A stretch of 64,000 bases of DNA from positions 186,001 to 250,000 of the forward strand of contig NZ_CATMFB010000003.1 of NCBI RefSeq assembly GCF_950066645.1. Reading direction: 5' to 3'. Positions within the stretch are counted from its first letter, which is position 1, and every line of letters begins with the position of its first letter. The notes below the pieces were generated by a model. It was not told where the DNA came from, did not search any database, and saw nothing but the letters and a program-made list of their open reading frames with translations. This stretch comes from an uncultured Thalassolituus sp. (GTDB lineage Bacteria > Pseudomonadota > Gammaproteobacteria > Pseudomonadales > Oceanobacteraceae). The position numbers and the translations under genes are program-made. Shown piece after piece: positions 1 through 7,802 of the stretch.

Positions 1-267
1 GTTAATGATCATGGCTCGCGCAGCGAGCTCACTGAGGCGGTCTTCATTGACGCCCTGCTCATCAATCACGGGGGCCTGTTCCGCGATGTACATGGCGGTC
101 GATCGGTTAATCCCTTGCAGCGCTGCCAGCTCACCCTGCAGAGCCGTTATCTGAGCCAGCCAGATCAGGCTGCCGCCCAGCCCTACTACTAATCCAAGAA
201 AAATCAGAGCCATCCGCGCTGATAGTGATGTCAGTGGCCCGGTGCTCACGGAATACTCAGGCGCCAT
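1..267 (-). CDS. Sensor histidine kinase, N-terminal part (cut by window edge)
   Basis: The frame opens at an ATG whose complement lies at 265-267 and runs off the left edge, giving 89 visible residues. Residues about 16-40 form one hydrophobic membrane segment (SARMALIFLGLVVGLGG core), followed by a presumed periplasmic region. The start overlaps the stop of the upstream response-regulator gene by 11 bases, the usual arrangement for a co-translated regulator-kinase pair. No kinase domain is inside the window, so the kinase identity rests on the partner gene and the membrane topology. Its likely role is to phosphorylate the OmpR-type regulator encoded just upstream. The stimulus is unknown. 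Confidence 0.75.
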   Translation of the reverse strand, partial: MAPEYSVSTGPLTSLSARMALIFLGLVVGLGGSLIWLAQITALQGELAALQGINRSTAMYIAEQAPVIDEQGVNEDRLSELAARAMIIN

Positions 268-1048
268 TAAATTTATACCCTACGCCCCACACTGTGACGA
301 TAATGGACGGGCTTGAAGGGTTATCCTCCAGCTTGGCCCGCAAACGATTAATATGAGAATTCACGGTATGTTCGTAACCACTGTGGCCATATCCCCATAC
401 ACGTTCGAGTAATTCTGCCCGGGTAAATACTGTGCCCGGATGGGACATAAACAGCGCCAACAGGTCGAACTCTGTCGACGTGAGTGTTAATGCTTGCCTG
501 CCACGCCAGCATTCGTGTGTTCTCAGATCCAGCTGCATATTGGCAACAGACAAACGACTCACCTCAGGGGCAGGTGCCGCAGACTTTGCTGCACGGCGCA
601 GTAACGCCTTGATACGCGCGCCTAATTCCAGCATAGAGAAGGGCTTTACCATGTAGTCATCAGCGCCCATCTCTAACCCCAACACACGGTCCAGTTCACC
701 AGAGCGACTGGTCAACATAAGCACCGGCGTATCGTTACTGTGGGCACGTAAATCCCGACAGATCTCGAGCCCATCTTTATTGGGTAAGCGCACATCCAGA
801 ACAATTAACGACCACGCTTCATCATTGGCTCGCTGAAATCCTCTCAGGCCGTCAGCCTCAATCACCAAGTCATAATCGGCATTTAAATGCCCGAAAATAA
901 CCTCAGCAATCGCGGAGTCGTCTTCGATCACCAGAATACGAGCGCGCGGTACAGCGCTGGTTAATGCGGAATCCGTTTTAGATCCTGGCGCTCGCCCAGA
1001 AAGTGGGTTCAGGGGTGGCGTGTGCGGCGAATTCAGTGCGTGGCTCAT
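257..1048 (-). CDS. OmpR/PhoB-family DNA-binding response regulator
   Basis: A 263-aa two-domain regulator. The receiver domain spans about residues 36-155 with acidic pocket E42/D43/D44, phospho-acceptor D85 (VLDVRLP), T113 and K135 (VKPF). The winged-helix DNA-binding domain occupies about 165-262 and ends in the typical VWGVGYKF hairpin. A Pro/Ser-rich N-terminal extension of about 34 residues precedes the receiver. It is longer than usual, and no internal start before the receiver is clearly better. An AGGAG sits upstream of the ATG. The gene lies between the spondin pair and the kinase, all on the minus strand. OmpR-family proteins bind direct repeats with about 11-bp period, and such a repeat lies upstream of the spondin genes (2661-2682). 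Regulation of that promoter is therefore inferred. Confidence 0.93.
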   Translation of the reverse strand: MSHALNSPHTPPLNPLSGRAPGSKTDSALTSAVPRARILVIEDDSAIAEVIFGHLNADYDLVIEADGLRGFQRANDEAWSLIVLDVRLPNKDGLEICRDLRAHSNDTPVLMLTSRSGELDRVLGLEMGADDYMVKPFSMLELGARIKALLRRAAKSAAPAPEVSRLSVANMQLDLRTHECWRGRQALTLTSTEFDLLALFMSHPGTVFTRAELLERVWGYGHSGYEHTVNSHINRLRAKLEDNPSSPSIIVTVWGVGYKFNGA

Positions 1049-1164
1049 CGTCTTCTCCTACAAATAGTCTCCGAAGCGACTCCCGCTCCGGTGACTTATT
1101 TGTCGCACTATCGCCGCGTTTTATTACGCACTCCTGTTCGATTAATCCGTATCACCGATCAACG

Positions 1165-1860
1165 TCACTCAATACGGGTAATGACGATGCCTGCAACCGG
1201 ATTATCGAAGCGGTGCTCTTCATCCAGTACGGAGTCCGCTCGACCACCCAAGACACCAACAACACCCGGATGAACCAGAATCCGATCACTGTCATCGCGC
1301 TCGGCATTGAACCCTTCGCCACCCGCGGCGGGCCCAGGAATGGTCGCGGCAAGTTCATTGTTGGATTCGGTGCCAGCATCGTATGCCGCCATGGATTGAT
1401 GAACTGAGCCTCCCAGCTCGATGGCATCCAGAGCCACACCTCGAACGGCCGTTAGAGCATCATTGGTGTTCACCAACATGGTGACCGCCGACAGGCTCGC
1501 CTGATCCAGATCAGACTCCGGTACTGAGATTTCAAACGTCGCTGTCATACCCGGCATCACAATGCCCGTGCCAGAGATGCTCTCCATCACCTGTGCGTTG
1601 CCCTCTAGCTCAGCCAGCAACGCACTGTTGTCGCCGCTCTCTGCAATCTGCTCCAACGCAACACTGGCGGGCTCGGCGAGCTCGAACAGAGACCAGTCGG
1701 GTGAGGCAACCGCAAGTGTCATCGGCGAGAGCGGCTGGGCCGCCGTCAAGTTGGTAACCGCTACCTCGAAGGTTGCCATTTCTGGATCACTGTCTTTGCC
1801 ACCACAAGCGGAGAGAACCGCAGCGGCACAAAGAATTAAAGATGTCTGTTGAATGGTCAT
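1165..1860 (-). CDS. Spondin-domain lipoprotein (paralogue 1)
   Basis: A 231-aa predicted lipoprotein: a short N-terminal hydrophobic segment ends in lipobox LSAC, with the lipidated Cys near residue 19, followed by GGKDSDPE. The body resembles the bacterial spondin_N domain: an opening strand FEVAVTNLTAAQPLSP, the central MTATFEISVP strand, a segment on tolerated counts (VNTNDALTAV), an AYDAGTESNNE motif and a closing DNPVAGIVITRIE strand. It is clearly paralogous to the next gene upstream. The two are separated by only 10 bases and share the AYDAGTE and NPVA.V.T motifs. Spondin domains are extracellular and adhesion-associated in animals; the bacterial role is unknown. The envelope location follows from the lipobox. 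D and N residues near the end could hold a metal ion. Confidence 0.8.
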   Translation of the reverse strand: MTIQQTSLILCAAAVLSACGGKDSDPEMATFEVAVTNLTAAQPLSPMTLAVASPDWSLFELAEPASVALEQIAESGDNSALLAELEGNAQVMESISGTGIVMPGMTATFEISVPESDLDQASLSAVTMLVNTNDALTAVRGVALDAIELGGSVHQSMAAYDAGTESNNELAATIPGPAAGGEGFNAERDDSDRILVHPGVVGVLGGRADSVLDEEHRFDNPVAGIVITRIE

Positions 1861-1870
1861 CGGACTCTCC

Positions 1871-2575
1871 TTATTTCACCGTTACTACAACCTTCGCCAC
1901 TGGGTTGAGCCAGCGATGAGAGAGGTCGATGTCACTGTGTCCGCCCTCGGCGTCGGCGTCTCCAGTCACACCGCGGTGAATGTGCACATAGCCTTCAACA
2001 CTGGCGTCGATGCCCGTCCCGTTTGTCCCGGTCGTCGCAGCCACTGGTGGCGGTGCAGGAAAACCCGCTTCGCCGGGAGCACCGCTGCCCAGCACCTCAT
2101 CGTTAGCTTCGGTACCCGCGTCGTACGCATTCAATGCCACCTGATAAACGCCGGGTTCTGATGGAATTTTCCATTGGTTGAGCGCGACAAAACCATCGTT
2201 CGTCGGCAGCATCATGGCAACGATCGAGAGATACATGTTATTGCTGGCGTTGTCGGTATTCAGGGTGACTTCCGTCGTTGTCCCCGGTGCCAGCAAGCCA
2301 CCAGCTGGGTTCTCCGCATTGACGGCACCCGCACCAGAGAGCGCTGTGGCCAGACCAGAGATATCACCGCCTTCGGCCATGGCCTGAAGCTCGGCACTGG
2401 CCGCGGCACCGGCCATAAACATGGATTGCGCATCGCTGTGAGCCGACACCAGAAGCGGTGTAAAAAAGACACCGGCGGTGACGTTGGTAATCGCAACATC
2501 AAATTCAGCGGCCTGCGACATACTGGCAGTGCCAGAGAGCAGTGCGGCGACAAGTGTTTTATGGAGTGTTTTCAT
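1871..2575 (-). CDS. Spondin-domain secreted protein (paralogue 2)
   Basis: A 234-aa protein with a cleavable signal peptide (MKTLHKTLVAALLSGTASMSQA, cut after about residue 22) and no lipobox Cys. The domain order matches its neighbour: FDVAITNVTAGVFFTPLLV opening strand, TEVTLNTDN core strand, LPTNDGFVALN, AYDAGTEANDE and a closing NPVAKVVVTVK strand. A His-containing stretch GYVHIHRG precedes the closing strands. As the first gene of the spondin-regulator-kinase group it probably carries the main promoter, within 2576-2690. One paralogue is lipidated and the other soluble, so the pair may form a membrane-anchored and free-partner set; this is inference. Family assignment rests on motif memory rather than a search. 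Confidence 0.8.
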   Translation of the reverse strand: MKTLHKTLVAALLSGTASMSQAAEFDVAITNVTAGVFFTPLLVSAHSDAQSMFMAGAAASAELQAMAEGGDISGLATALSGAGAVNAENPAGGLLAPGTTTEVTLNTDNASNNMYLSIVAMMLPTNDGFVALNQWKIPSEPGVYQVALNAYDAGTEANDEVLGSGAPGEAGFPAPPPVAATTGTNGTGIDASVEGYVHIHRGVTGDADAEGGHSDIDLSHRWLNPVAKVVVTVK

Positions 2576-2660
2576 GGGCTAACCCTTATGAGTTCGGATG
2601 AGTAGTGGTTAGAGCCAACTGTCTGACTCAGCCATCCCACTATGCGCCCGAGGTAGCCGT

Positions 2661-2682
2661 GAAAACCTCACGAAAACATCAC
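2661..2682 (-). promoter_or_regulatory. Tandem 11-bp direct repeat, likely response-regulator site
   Basis: On the plus strand, GAAAACCTCAC is followed immediately by GAAAACATCAC, one mismatch in 11. Read on the minus strand, two GTTTTC hexamers lie exactly 11 bases apart, the helical-turn spacing typical of OmpR/PhoB-family sites. A CATAGT (complement of 2639-2644) lies 16 bases downstream of the proximal GTTTTC and could be a -10 box, so the repeat would overlap the -35. It sits about 90-110 bases upstream of the first spondin gene. Confidence 0.6.
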
Positions 2683-2736
2683 AATTCCATCAAGATCTAT
2701 GAGACAAAGGGAAACGACTTGTTTTACGAGGGATAC

Positions 2737-2752
2737 CGCACTAACTAGTGCG
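2737..2752. repeat. Perfect palindrome at the end of the M56 gene
   Basis: CGCACTA-AC-TAGTGCG is a 7-bp inverted repeat with a 2-base centre. It includes the TAG stop codon of the M56 peptidase gene on the minus strand. The very short loop and lack of a T-run make it a poor terminator. It could be a protein-binding site upstream of the spondin promoter. Its function is unknown. Confidence 0.45.
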
Positions 2753-3668
2753 ATATAAGGTCCAGAAGGGGATGCGATATGTACGTGATGGCCGCGATTT
2801 GCGCACACGCGATGGTCAGCAAACCAGACAGCGTCAACACTGCATAAAACATATTTCGTGATTGGGGATTAACAAGGCGATCCCGACGTTCCTGTACGTA
2901 ATCGCACTGAGCAGACAACCCCCGCAATGCAATCAGTTTGTCCAATGTCCTGACAAACTCCTGGGGGCGATTGCCGTTCAACCGGAGCGCCCCTTGATCG
3001 GCTCGTAATTCGCAGAGTAACCCATGCTGACTCAACAATTTACGTCGAAAAGGGCGCGGCCAAAGCAAGGTCATCCACTTCAGAACAAATCGTCGCAAAG
3101 GATCGCGGTGCCACACATGTGACTGCTCATGGGCCAGCACCTGAGACAGCTCTGTCTCACTGAGCGTTTCGACCATGCCATCCGAGACATAAATATGCGG
3201 TGTCAGCAGCCCCGCCGTAAAGGCCGTGGGCGAGGAACCTGCTATCCGAGACCAGATACGGGAATCGACCGGCGTAGCGAGTTGAGAGAGCATCGCCTCC
3301 TTTAACCTGTTACGTCGGAACTGGAGCCAGATAAATCCCACCAGAAATGTGAGAAGAATCACCGAGAAGGTAACCAGCGCGAGACCCGAATGCGTTTCTT
3401 CCACGTCAGGGACGTGTGGTCCACATAACGTACCGTGACAATGATCGTAGAAAAGTATCCCGATGGCATCTGGATTCAGCATTAAAGCAACCACAAATAC
3501 CATCCCAAAAGCAGGAAGGATGCCGTACAAAAACACCAACTGAGAGGATAGCTCGGGAGAAATAACCGAGAGCGACCTGGACCATAGGGGATAAAGAAGG
3601 GCACTGAGTACTGAGCAAACACACAGACTTAGCATGGCCACCAGAAAGACTTCGCCCAGGTTATTCAA
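2745..3668 (-). CDS. M56-family (BlaR1/MecR1-like) membrane metallopeptidase
   Basis: A 307-aa protein with membrane segments near residues 7-28, 42-64, 97-117 and 278-297. The zinc-protease motif HEQSH is at 180-184 and a downstream ELRADQGA is the probable third-ligand region. M56 proteins sense a signal and cleave their BlaI-type repressor. This one lacks the C-terminal penicillin-binding sensor of true BlaR1, which is about 600 aa. Instead, the loop between TM2 and TM3 (residues about 75-93) is rich in His, Cys and acid (DHCHGTLCGPH core) and could bind a metal. The start is a TTG overlapping the repressor stop by 8 bases; an ATG at codon 12 is an alternative but would cut into TM1. It is probably translationally coupled to the repressor gene. 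Confidence 0.88.
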   Translation of the reverse strand: MNNLGEVFLVAMLSLCVCSVLSALLYPLWSRSLSVISPELSSQLVFLYGILPAFGMVFVVALMLNPDAIGILFYDHCHGTLCGPHVPDVEETHSGLALVTFSVILLTFLVGFIWLQFRRNRLKEAMLSQLATPVDSRIWSRIAGSSPTAFTAGLLTPHIYVSDGMVETLSETELSQVLAHEQSHVWHRDPLRRFVLKWMTLLWPRPFRRKLLSQHGLLCELRADQGALRLNGNRPQEFVRTLDKLIALRGLSAQCDYVQERRDRLVNPQSRNMFYAVLTLSGLLTIACAQIAAITYISHPLLDLISH

Positions 3669-4149
3669 CGTGGCGACCAGGCAGTGGAGAATCGCTGTCT
3701 TCGTTTAAAACATGTCTCAAACGGCGGTGAAGCTCGGGGTCAGTGCTTGCAAGAAAATCGATAAACCCAACTAACAGGGCGGTCCCATCGTCTTCACTGA
3801 AGTCATCACTGATATCATGAATCAGGCTACTGATTAGCTCCGTCCGGGTGACCTGAGCCTGATAAAGAAACGCCCGCCCCGGTTTAATCCGGCACAGAAA
3901 ATCCTTCCGGTGCAGTCGTTCCAGAGTACTTTGCACTGTACTGAGACTTACCTCATCTGCCAGTTCGTCAAGCACATCCTGAGCCGAGCACTGTCCCTTC
4001 GCCCACAGAATATCCAGCGTTTTTAACTCTCGCTGACCAAGTGACGGCGTTCGCGAGCGTCTTAGTTGATGCAACCAGCCTCTGATCACTGAGTGACTAC
4101 CTTCTGTTCCTTTCAACGACAAATGTGATGTTGTTAGTTCTGTGTTCAC
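3661..4149 (-). CDS. BlaI/MecI/CopY-family transcriptional repressor
   Basis: A 162-aa protein starting at GTG with a GGAG upstream. A 35-residue N-terminal extension precedes the winged helix at about 38-105: LGQRELKTLDILWAKGQCSAQDVLDEL, then the recognition helix region VSLSTVQSTLERLHRKDFL and wing RIKPGRAFLYQ. The C-terminal dimerisation segment follows (about 110-150). BlaI-type repressors dissociate or are cleaved when the partner M56 protease is activated. The gene overlaps that protease gene and diverges from the TonB receptor at 4265. The likely target is the shared intergenic region (4150-4264), where a palindrome lies at 4225-4242. No beta-lactamase or penicillin-binding gene is nearby, so antibiotic resistance is unlikely. 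Confidence 0.9.
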   Translation of the reverse strand: MNTELTTSHLSLKGTEGSHSVIRGWLHQLRRSRTPSLGQRELKTLDILWAKGQCSAQDVLDELADEVSLSTVQSTLERLHRKDFLCRIKPGRAFLYQAQVTRTELISSLIHDISDDFSEDDGTALLVGFIDFLASTDPELHRRLRHVLNEDSDSPLPGRHVE

Positions 4150-4224
4150 GACCCTGCTCCGCTGCTAACACCGACATATCATCGGCCCAAGTGGTGAGCG
4201 GTAGACTGAGATCAATATCAGCAC

Positions 4225-4242
4225 TACTGCCCGCAAGCAGTA
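4225..4242. promoter_or_regulatory. Inverted repeat between BlaI gene and TonB receptor
   Basis: TACTGC-CCGCAA-GCAGTA is an 18-bp dyad with perfect 6-bp arms, 23 bases before the receptor ATG and 76 bases from the BlaI GTG. BlaI/CopY proteins bind short dyads flanked by TAC/GTA, so this is a reasonable operator candidate. It does not match the TACA-N2-TGTA consensus exactly. No convincing -35/-10 pair was identified around it. Confidence 0.4.
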
Positions 4243-4264
4243 AAGCAAGCACCGGAGACCATCT

Positions 4265-6367
4265 ATGACGTTCTACAAAGCAGTCGGACTAACACTGCTC
4301 ACTTTACCTACTCTGACATACGCCGCAGAGAGCAGTCTGGATGTAAAAGCGCAATCAGATTCAACGTCTGAAAGCATTCGTTCAGATGATATCAGGCTCG
4401 ATGATCAGGTCGTGATCGGTCGCGCCCCACTGTTAGGGGAAGCCAGCTCGGCCTCCGAAGGCTACATTACCCAGGAAGCTATTGAAATACGTCCAATGCT
4501 GCGCACAGGCGAAGTACTTGAACTCGTACCAGGCATGGTCGTCACCCAGCACAGTGGTACGGGTAAGGCCAATCAGTATTTCCTGCGCGGGTTTAACCTC
4601 GACCACGGCACCGACTTCTCGACCTCTGTCGACGGTATGCCCGTCAATATGAGGACGCATGGCCACGGTCAGGGGTACACAGATCTTAACTTTATTATTC
4701 CAGAAACCATCGAATCACTGCGCTACCAGAAAGGCAGCTACTACGCAGAAACCGGTGACTTCAGTGGTGCAGGCAGCGCCTCGCTTCACACCAGCCGTCA
4801 GCTTGATCATAACGAAGCGGAGCTGACGCTCGGCCAGAACGCATATCAGCGTGCTTTGTTGATGAGCAGTGTAGAGAAGGGCAATGGCGACTGGCTATAC
4901 GCGATTGAACGTAATACCTACGACGGCCCATGGACAGATATTGAAGAAGACCTTGATAAGACCAACCTGCTGCTGAGTTACTCGCAGCCTCTGGCAGACG
5001 GAGAATGGCGCCTCAGCCTGATGGGATATAACAACAGCTGGAACAGCGCAGATCAGATTCCCGAGCGCGCCGTCACTTCTGGGCAGATCGATGAATTCGG
5101 TTCGATTGATGATACAGTCGGCGGTGAGTCTTCCCGCTACAGCATCAATACTGAATGGAGCAACGGAGCATGGGAAGCATCAGCTTACGCGATACGCTAC
5201 AACATGAACCTATGGTCGAATTTCACCTACTTCCTCGATGATCCGGTCAATGGCGATCAGTTCGAGCAGGTTGATCATCGCAATATCTACGGCGGTAAAG
5301 TGGCTTATCAATGGCAAAGTAAACTCGCCGGCCGCACCATAGTTAACCGGGTTGGAACTGAATTCCGCTACGACGACATCAGTGAAGTCGGCCTCTACCA
5401 GTCTCAGGCTCGTGATCGTATCGGCGTTGTTCGCAGTGATGAGGTCGGCGAGTTCAGCACAGGCGTCTTTGCAGAGAACACGCTGTACTGGAATAGCCGT
5501 CTGCGCTCAGTGCTGGGGCTTCGCTACGACTACTACAGCTTCGATGTCGATAACCGCACCGACATCAACAAAAATGGCGTCGACCTGAGCGCTAACGGCG
5601 GAACCGCTTCAGCTGGAAATTCTTCCCTCAAGGCCAGTCTTATTTACCAACTGAGTCTCGAATGGGAAACCTACATCGCGGCCGGTCAGGGTTTTCACTC
5701 AAACGATGCCCGGGGCACAACAATCAGAGTTGACCCTGCAGATGGTAGCGACGCCACTCAAGTTGATCCGCTGGTCGACTCACTGGGTTTTGAAGTTGGT
5801 CTGCGTGGCGTTATCAATCAACGTCTGAACACCTCGATTTCGCTCTGGCAACTCGACCTCGATAGTGAGCTGCTGTTCGTCGGCGATGCTGGCAATACCG
5901 AAGCCAGCGATTCGAGCCGCCGCCGGGGTGTCGAACTGACGGCCTACTACCGTATTAGTGACATCTGGAATTTTGACGCCGAATACGCACACACAGAAGC
6001 CGAGTTCACCAACTCTGGCGACAGTATTCCCGGCGCTATCGAAGAGGTTCTGCAAACAGGTATCAGCGCAGAATTCGGGAATGGCTGGGCAGGCGCTGTC
6101 CGCCTCCGTTACTTCGGTGAACGACCACTGATCGAAGATGGCTCGGTCAAATCTGACCCTTCGACGGTTGTTAATCTGCAGGCAGGATACAGCCACGCAA
6201 ACTGGTCGGTCCGGGGGGAAGTGCTTAACCTACTTGATAGCGATGATCACGATATCGATTATCTATATGAATCGCAGCTGACAGGCGAAACCGAGCCAGT
6301 TGAGGATATCCACTACCATGTCCTGGAACCACGAACAGTCCGGGTGACCGCCGCCGTGAAATTTTAA
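4265..6367 (+). CDS. TonB-dependent outer-membrane receptor
   Basis: A 700-aa receptor. Its signal peptide (MTFYKAVGLTLLTLPTLTYA) is followed by a TonB-box-like region around DQVVIGRAP and a plug domain (about 50-165) with QYFLRGFNLDHGTDF and VDGMPVNMRTHGHGQGY. The rest is a 22-strand-type barrel ending in an aromatic terminal strand, VRVTAAVKF. Such receptors import siderophores, metals, cobalamin or other bulky ligands using TonB energy. The HGHG stretch of the plug (about residues 133-136) could contact a metal; this is inference. The gene is divergent from BlaI-M56 and 107 bases upstream of the DUF4266-ApbE operon, so receptor and operon may form one uptake locus. The substrate cannot be told from sequence alone. 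Confidence 0.93.
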   Translation: MTFYKAVGLTLLTLPTLTYAAESSLDVKAQSDSTSESIRSDDIRLDDQVVIGRAPLLGEASSASEGYITQEAIEIRPMLRTGEVLELVPGMVVTQHSGTGKANQYFLRGFNLDHGTDFSTSVDGMPVNMRTHGHGQGYTDLNFIIPETIESLRYQKGSYYAETGDFSGAGSASLHTSRQLDHNEAELTLGQNAYQRALLMSSVEKGNGDWLYAIERNTYDGPWTDIEEDLDKTNLLLSYSQPLADGEWRLSLMGYNNSWNSADQIPERAVTSGQIDEFGSIDDTVGGESSRYSINTEWSNGAWEASAYAIRYNMNLWSNFTYFLDDPVNGDQFEQVDHRNIYGGKVAYQWQSKLAGRTIVNRVGTEFRYDDISEVGLYQSQARDRIGVVRSDEVGEFSTGVFAENTLYWNSRLRSVLGLRYDYYSFDVDNRTDINKNGVDLSANGGTASAGNSSLKASLIYQLSLEWETYIAAGQGFHSNDARGTTIRVDPADGSDATQVDPLVDSLGFEVGLRGVINQRLNTSISLWQLDLDSELLFVGDAGNTEASDSSRRRGVELTAYYRISDIWNFDAEYAHTEAEFTNSGDSIPGAIEEVLQTGISAEFGNGWAGAVRLRYFGERPLIEDGSVKSDPSTVVNLQAGYSHANWSVRGEVLNLLDSDDHDIDYLYESQLTGETEPVEDIHYHVLEPRTVRVTAAVKF

Positions 6368-6373
6368 TGACGT

Positions 6374-6404
6374 GCCCCCTTACCACGATCCGGAGTAAGG
6401 GGGC
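6374..6404 (+). terminator. Hairpin after the TonB receptor gene
   Basis: GCCCCCTTAC (6374-6383) pairs perfectly with GTAAGGGGGC (6395-6404) around an 11-base loop. No T-run follows, so it may be a weak terminator, a Rho-dependent end or an RNA-stabilising hairpin. Some read-through into the DUF4266 operon is possible. Confidence 0.6.
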
Positions 6405-6474
6405 ATCTGTAATGAATTATACGTATCGGCTGTGGTATCTTCGGGCTATCCGTTTTGCCTTTTTGTAACCAACT

Positions 6475-6681
6475 ATGCGCCTGCTTGTCATCTTGACTGT
6501 CATCACCATTACCGCCTGTACGCCAGTGCGCTTTAACGAGCGCGAGCGTCTGTCGCAGCCGGATATGACGTTTGATTCTTCACCGTTACAGGGTGAACTG
6601 GAAAGCGATGTCTATTCAGCCAGAGAAGGCGCCACGGGAGTGTTTTCTGGCGGCGGTGGCGGAGGTTGCGGATGCTACTGA
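6475..6681 (+). CDS. DUF4266 small lipoprotein
   Basis: A 68-aa protein whose signal region ends in the lipobox-like ITAC with Cys at residue 15, then PVRFNERERLSQPDM, SAREGA and a glycine run closing as GGGGGGCGCY. This is the DUF4266 pattern: C-PV, an ER-E-L segment, REGA and a Gly-rich GCGC tail. The function is not known. The Cys pair in the tail suggests metal or cofactor contact; this is inference. No strong ribosome binding site precedes the ATG. The Gly codons GGCGGAGG at the gene end also supply the Shine-Dalgarno for the next gene, so the two are tightly coupled. It is the first gene of a DUF4266-DUF3570-TlpA-ApbE operon. Confidence 0.88.
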   Translation: MRLLVILTVITITACTPVRFNERERLSQPDMTFDSSPLQGELESDVYSAREGATGVFSGGGGGGCGCY

Positions 6682-7802
6682 TCAGGGCGCTGATATTCTG
6701 GCTGATCTCCGCGATGGCGCTGGCAGAAGGCCAGATTCCCTCGGCCGACGAACTGGACAGCATATTCGCTTTCCGTGGGGTGATATATCAGCAGGAAGAC
6801 GGTGCCGGAGGAAAGGGTGGCAACCCAGATCTGGAAGAAGATGCGACCATCTATGAGGGTATCTGGCTGTATCAACACCGGCTCAATGACTCTCAGGCCG
6901 CGACTCTGCGATTCACCGGTGACCTGGTCACTGCGGCCTCCTATGACGATGCCCGTGAAAAAGCGGAAACAGTCTCGCAGGCAACAGGCTACAACCCGGG
7001 ACGCTTTAATTTCGAACTGGGCTGGAAATACCGTTCCTATGACCAGTTTGGCTTCGGCCTGCACGCCAGCTATGGCCAGGAGTATGCCTACCGTTCAACA
7101 GGCTATGGCCTGAGCCTCTCGCAGTCGTTCGCTGAAGAATCGACCTATATCGCAGCGCAGTTTCAGGTGTTTGACGACACGGTCCGGATGATCCGCTTCG
7201 ATGGTAGTAAGGAGCCGGATGAGCCCCGCCGCACGTACAGCGGCACGCTCAGCTGGACTCAGACCCTCACACCGTTGTCTGTGATGAGTATGTCCTGGTC
7301 TCACTCAGAACAGAACGGCATGCTGGCAACATCATTCAACTCAGTTGTCAGTGGAACTGAACGGGTGTTCGAGACAACGCCGGACGTCCGTGTACGGGAT
7401 ACGATATCCGTCAGACTCAAACAGGCATTACAACAGAATTCAGTTCAGCTGGGCCTGAGTTACTACGAAGACAACTGGGACATCAGAGCAGCTGTCGCCG
7501 AAGTCCGGTACTTCTATCATCTGGACAATGGCCGTCTGATACTCGAGCCGAGTTACCGCTATTATCACCAGGATGGAGCGTATTTTTATACGGCAGCGCT
7601 GGATGCCCCTGAACGCTTCCGCAGCAGTGATCCCGACCTCGGCAACTTCGATGGCCACAGTGCCGGTCTGCTTCTGTCAGCCTGGCAGGCAGGCTGGTTT
7701 ACTCAATCACTGACCCGCTACGACATCGGCGTAAACTATTACCGCCGCAGCGACGATCTCAATTTCTACTGGCTGACACTGGGGTGGTACGTTCCGCTAT
7801 GA
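6672..7802 (+). CDS. DUF3570 outer-membrane beta-barrel protein
   Basis: A 376-aa protein from the ATG at 6672, which has GGAGG (6661-6665) at 6-base spacing. A TTG at 6666 is in frame but lies directly against that site, so it is rejected. The signal peptide MLLIRALIFWLISAMALA is followed by alternating amphipathic strands rich in Tyr/Trp/Arg (YEGIWLYQHRL, FNFELGWKYRSY, LSLSQSF) and an aromatic C-terminal strand ending WYVPL, typical of an outer-membrane barrel. The DUF3570 assignment fits its length and its position after DUF4266. The two families commonly occur together, and the barrel may export or assemble the small Gly/Cys lipoprotein; this is inference. The stop overlaps the next ATG (ATGA). 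Confidence 0.85.
   Translation: MLLIRALIFWLISAMALAEGQIPSADELDSIFAFRGVIYQQEDGAGGKGGNPDLEEDATIYEGIWLYQHRLNDSQAATLRFTGDLVTAASYDDAREKAETVSQATGYNPGRFNFELGWKYRSYDQFGFGLHASYGQEYAYRSTGYGLSLSQSFAEESTYIAAQFQVFDDTVRMIRFDGSKEPDEPRRTYSGTLSWTQTLTPLSVMSMSWSHSEQNGMLATSFNSVVSGTERVFETTPDVRVRDTISVRLKQALQQNSVQLGLSYYEDNWDIRAAVAEVRYFYHLDNGRLILEPSYRYYHQDGAYFYTAALDAPERFRSSDPDLGNFDGHSAGLLLSAWQAGWFTQSLTRYDIGVNYYRRSDDLNFYWLTLGWYVPL

Noticed and set aside
2745-4149. Beta-lactam resistance switch
   Set aside because: BlaI and an M56 protease are present, but no beta-lactamase or penicillin-binding gene is near, and the M56 protein lacks the C-terminal penicillin-sensor domain.
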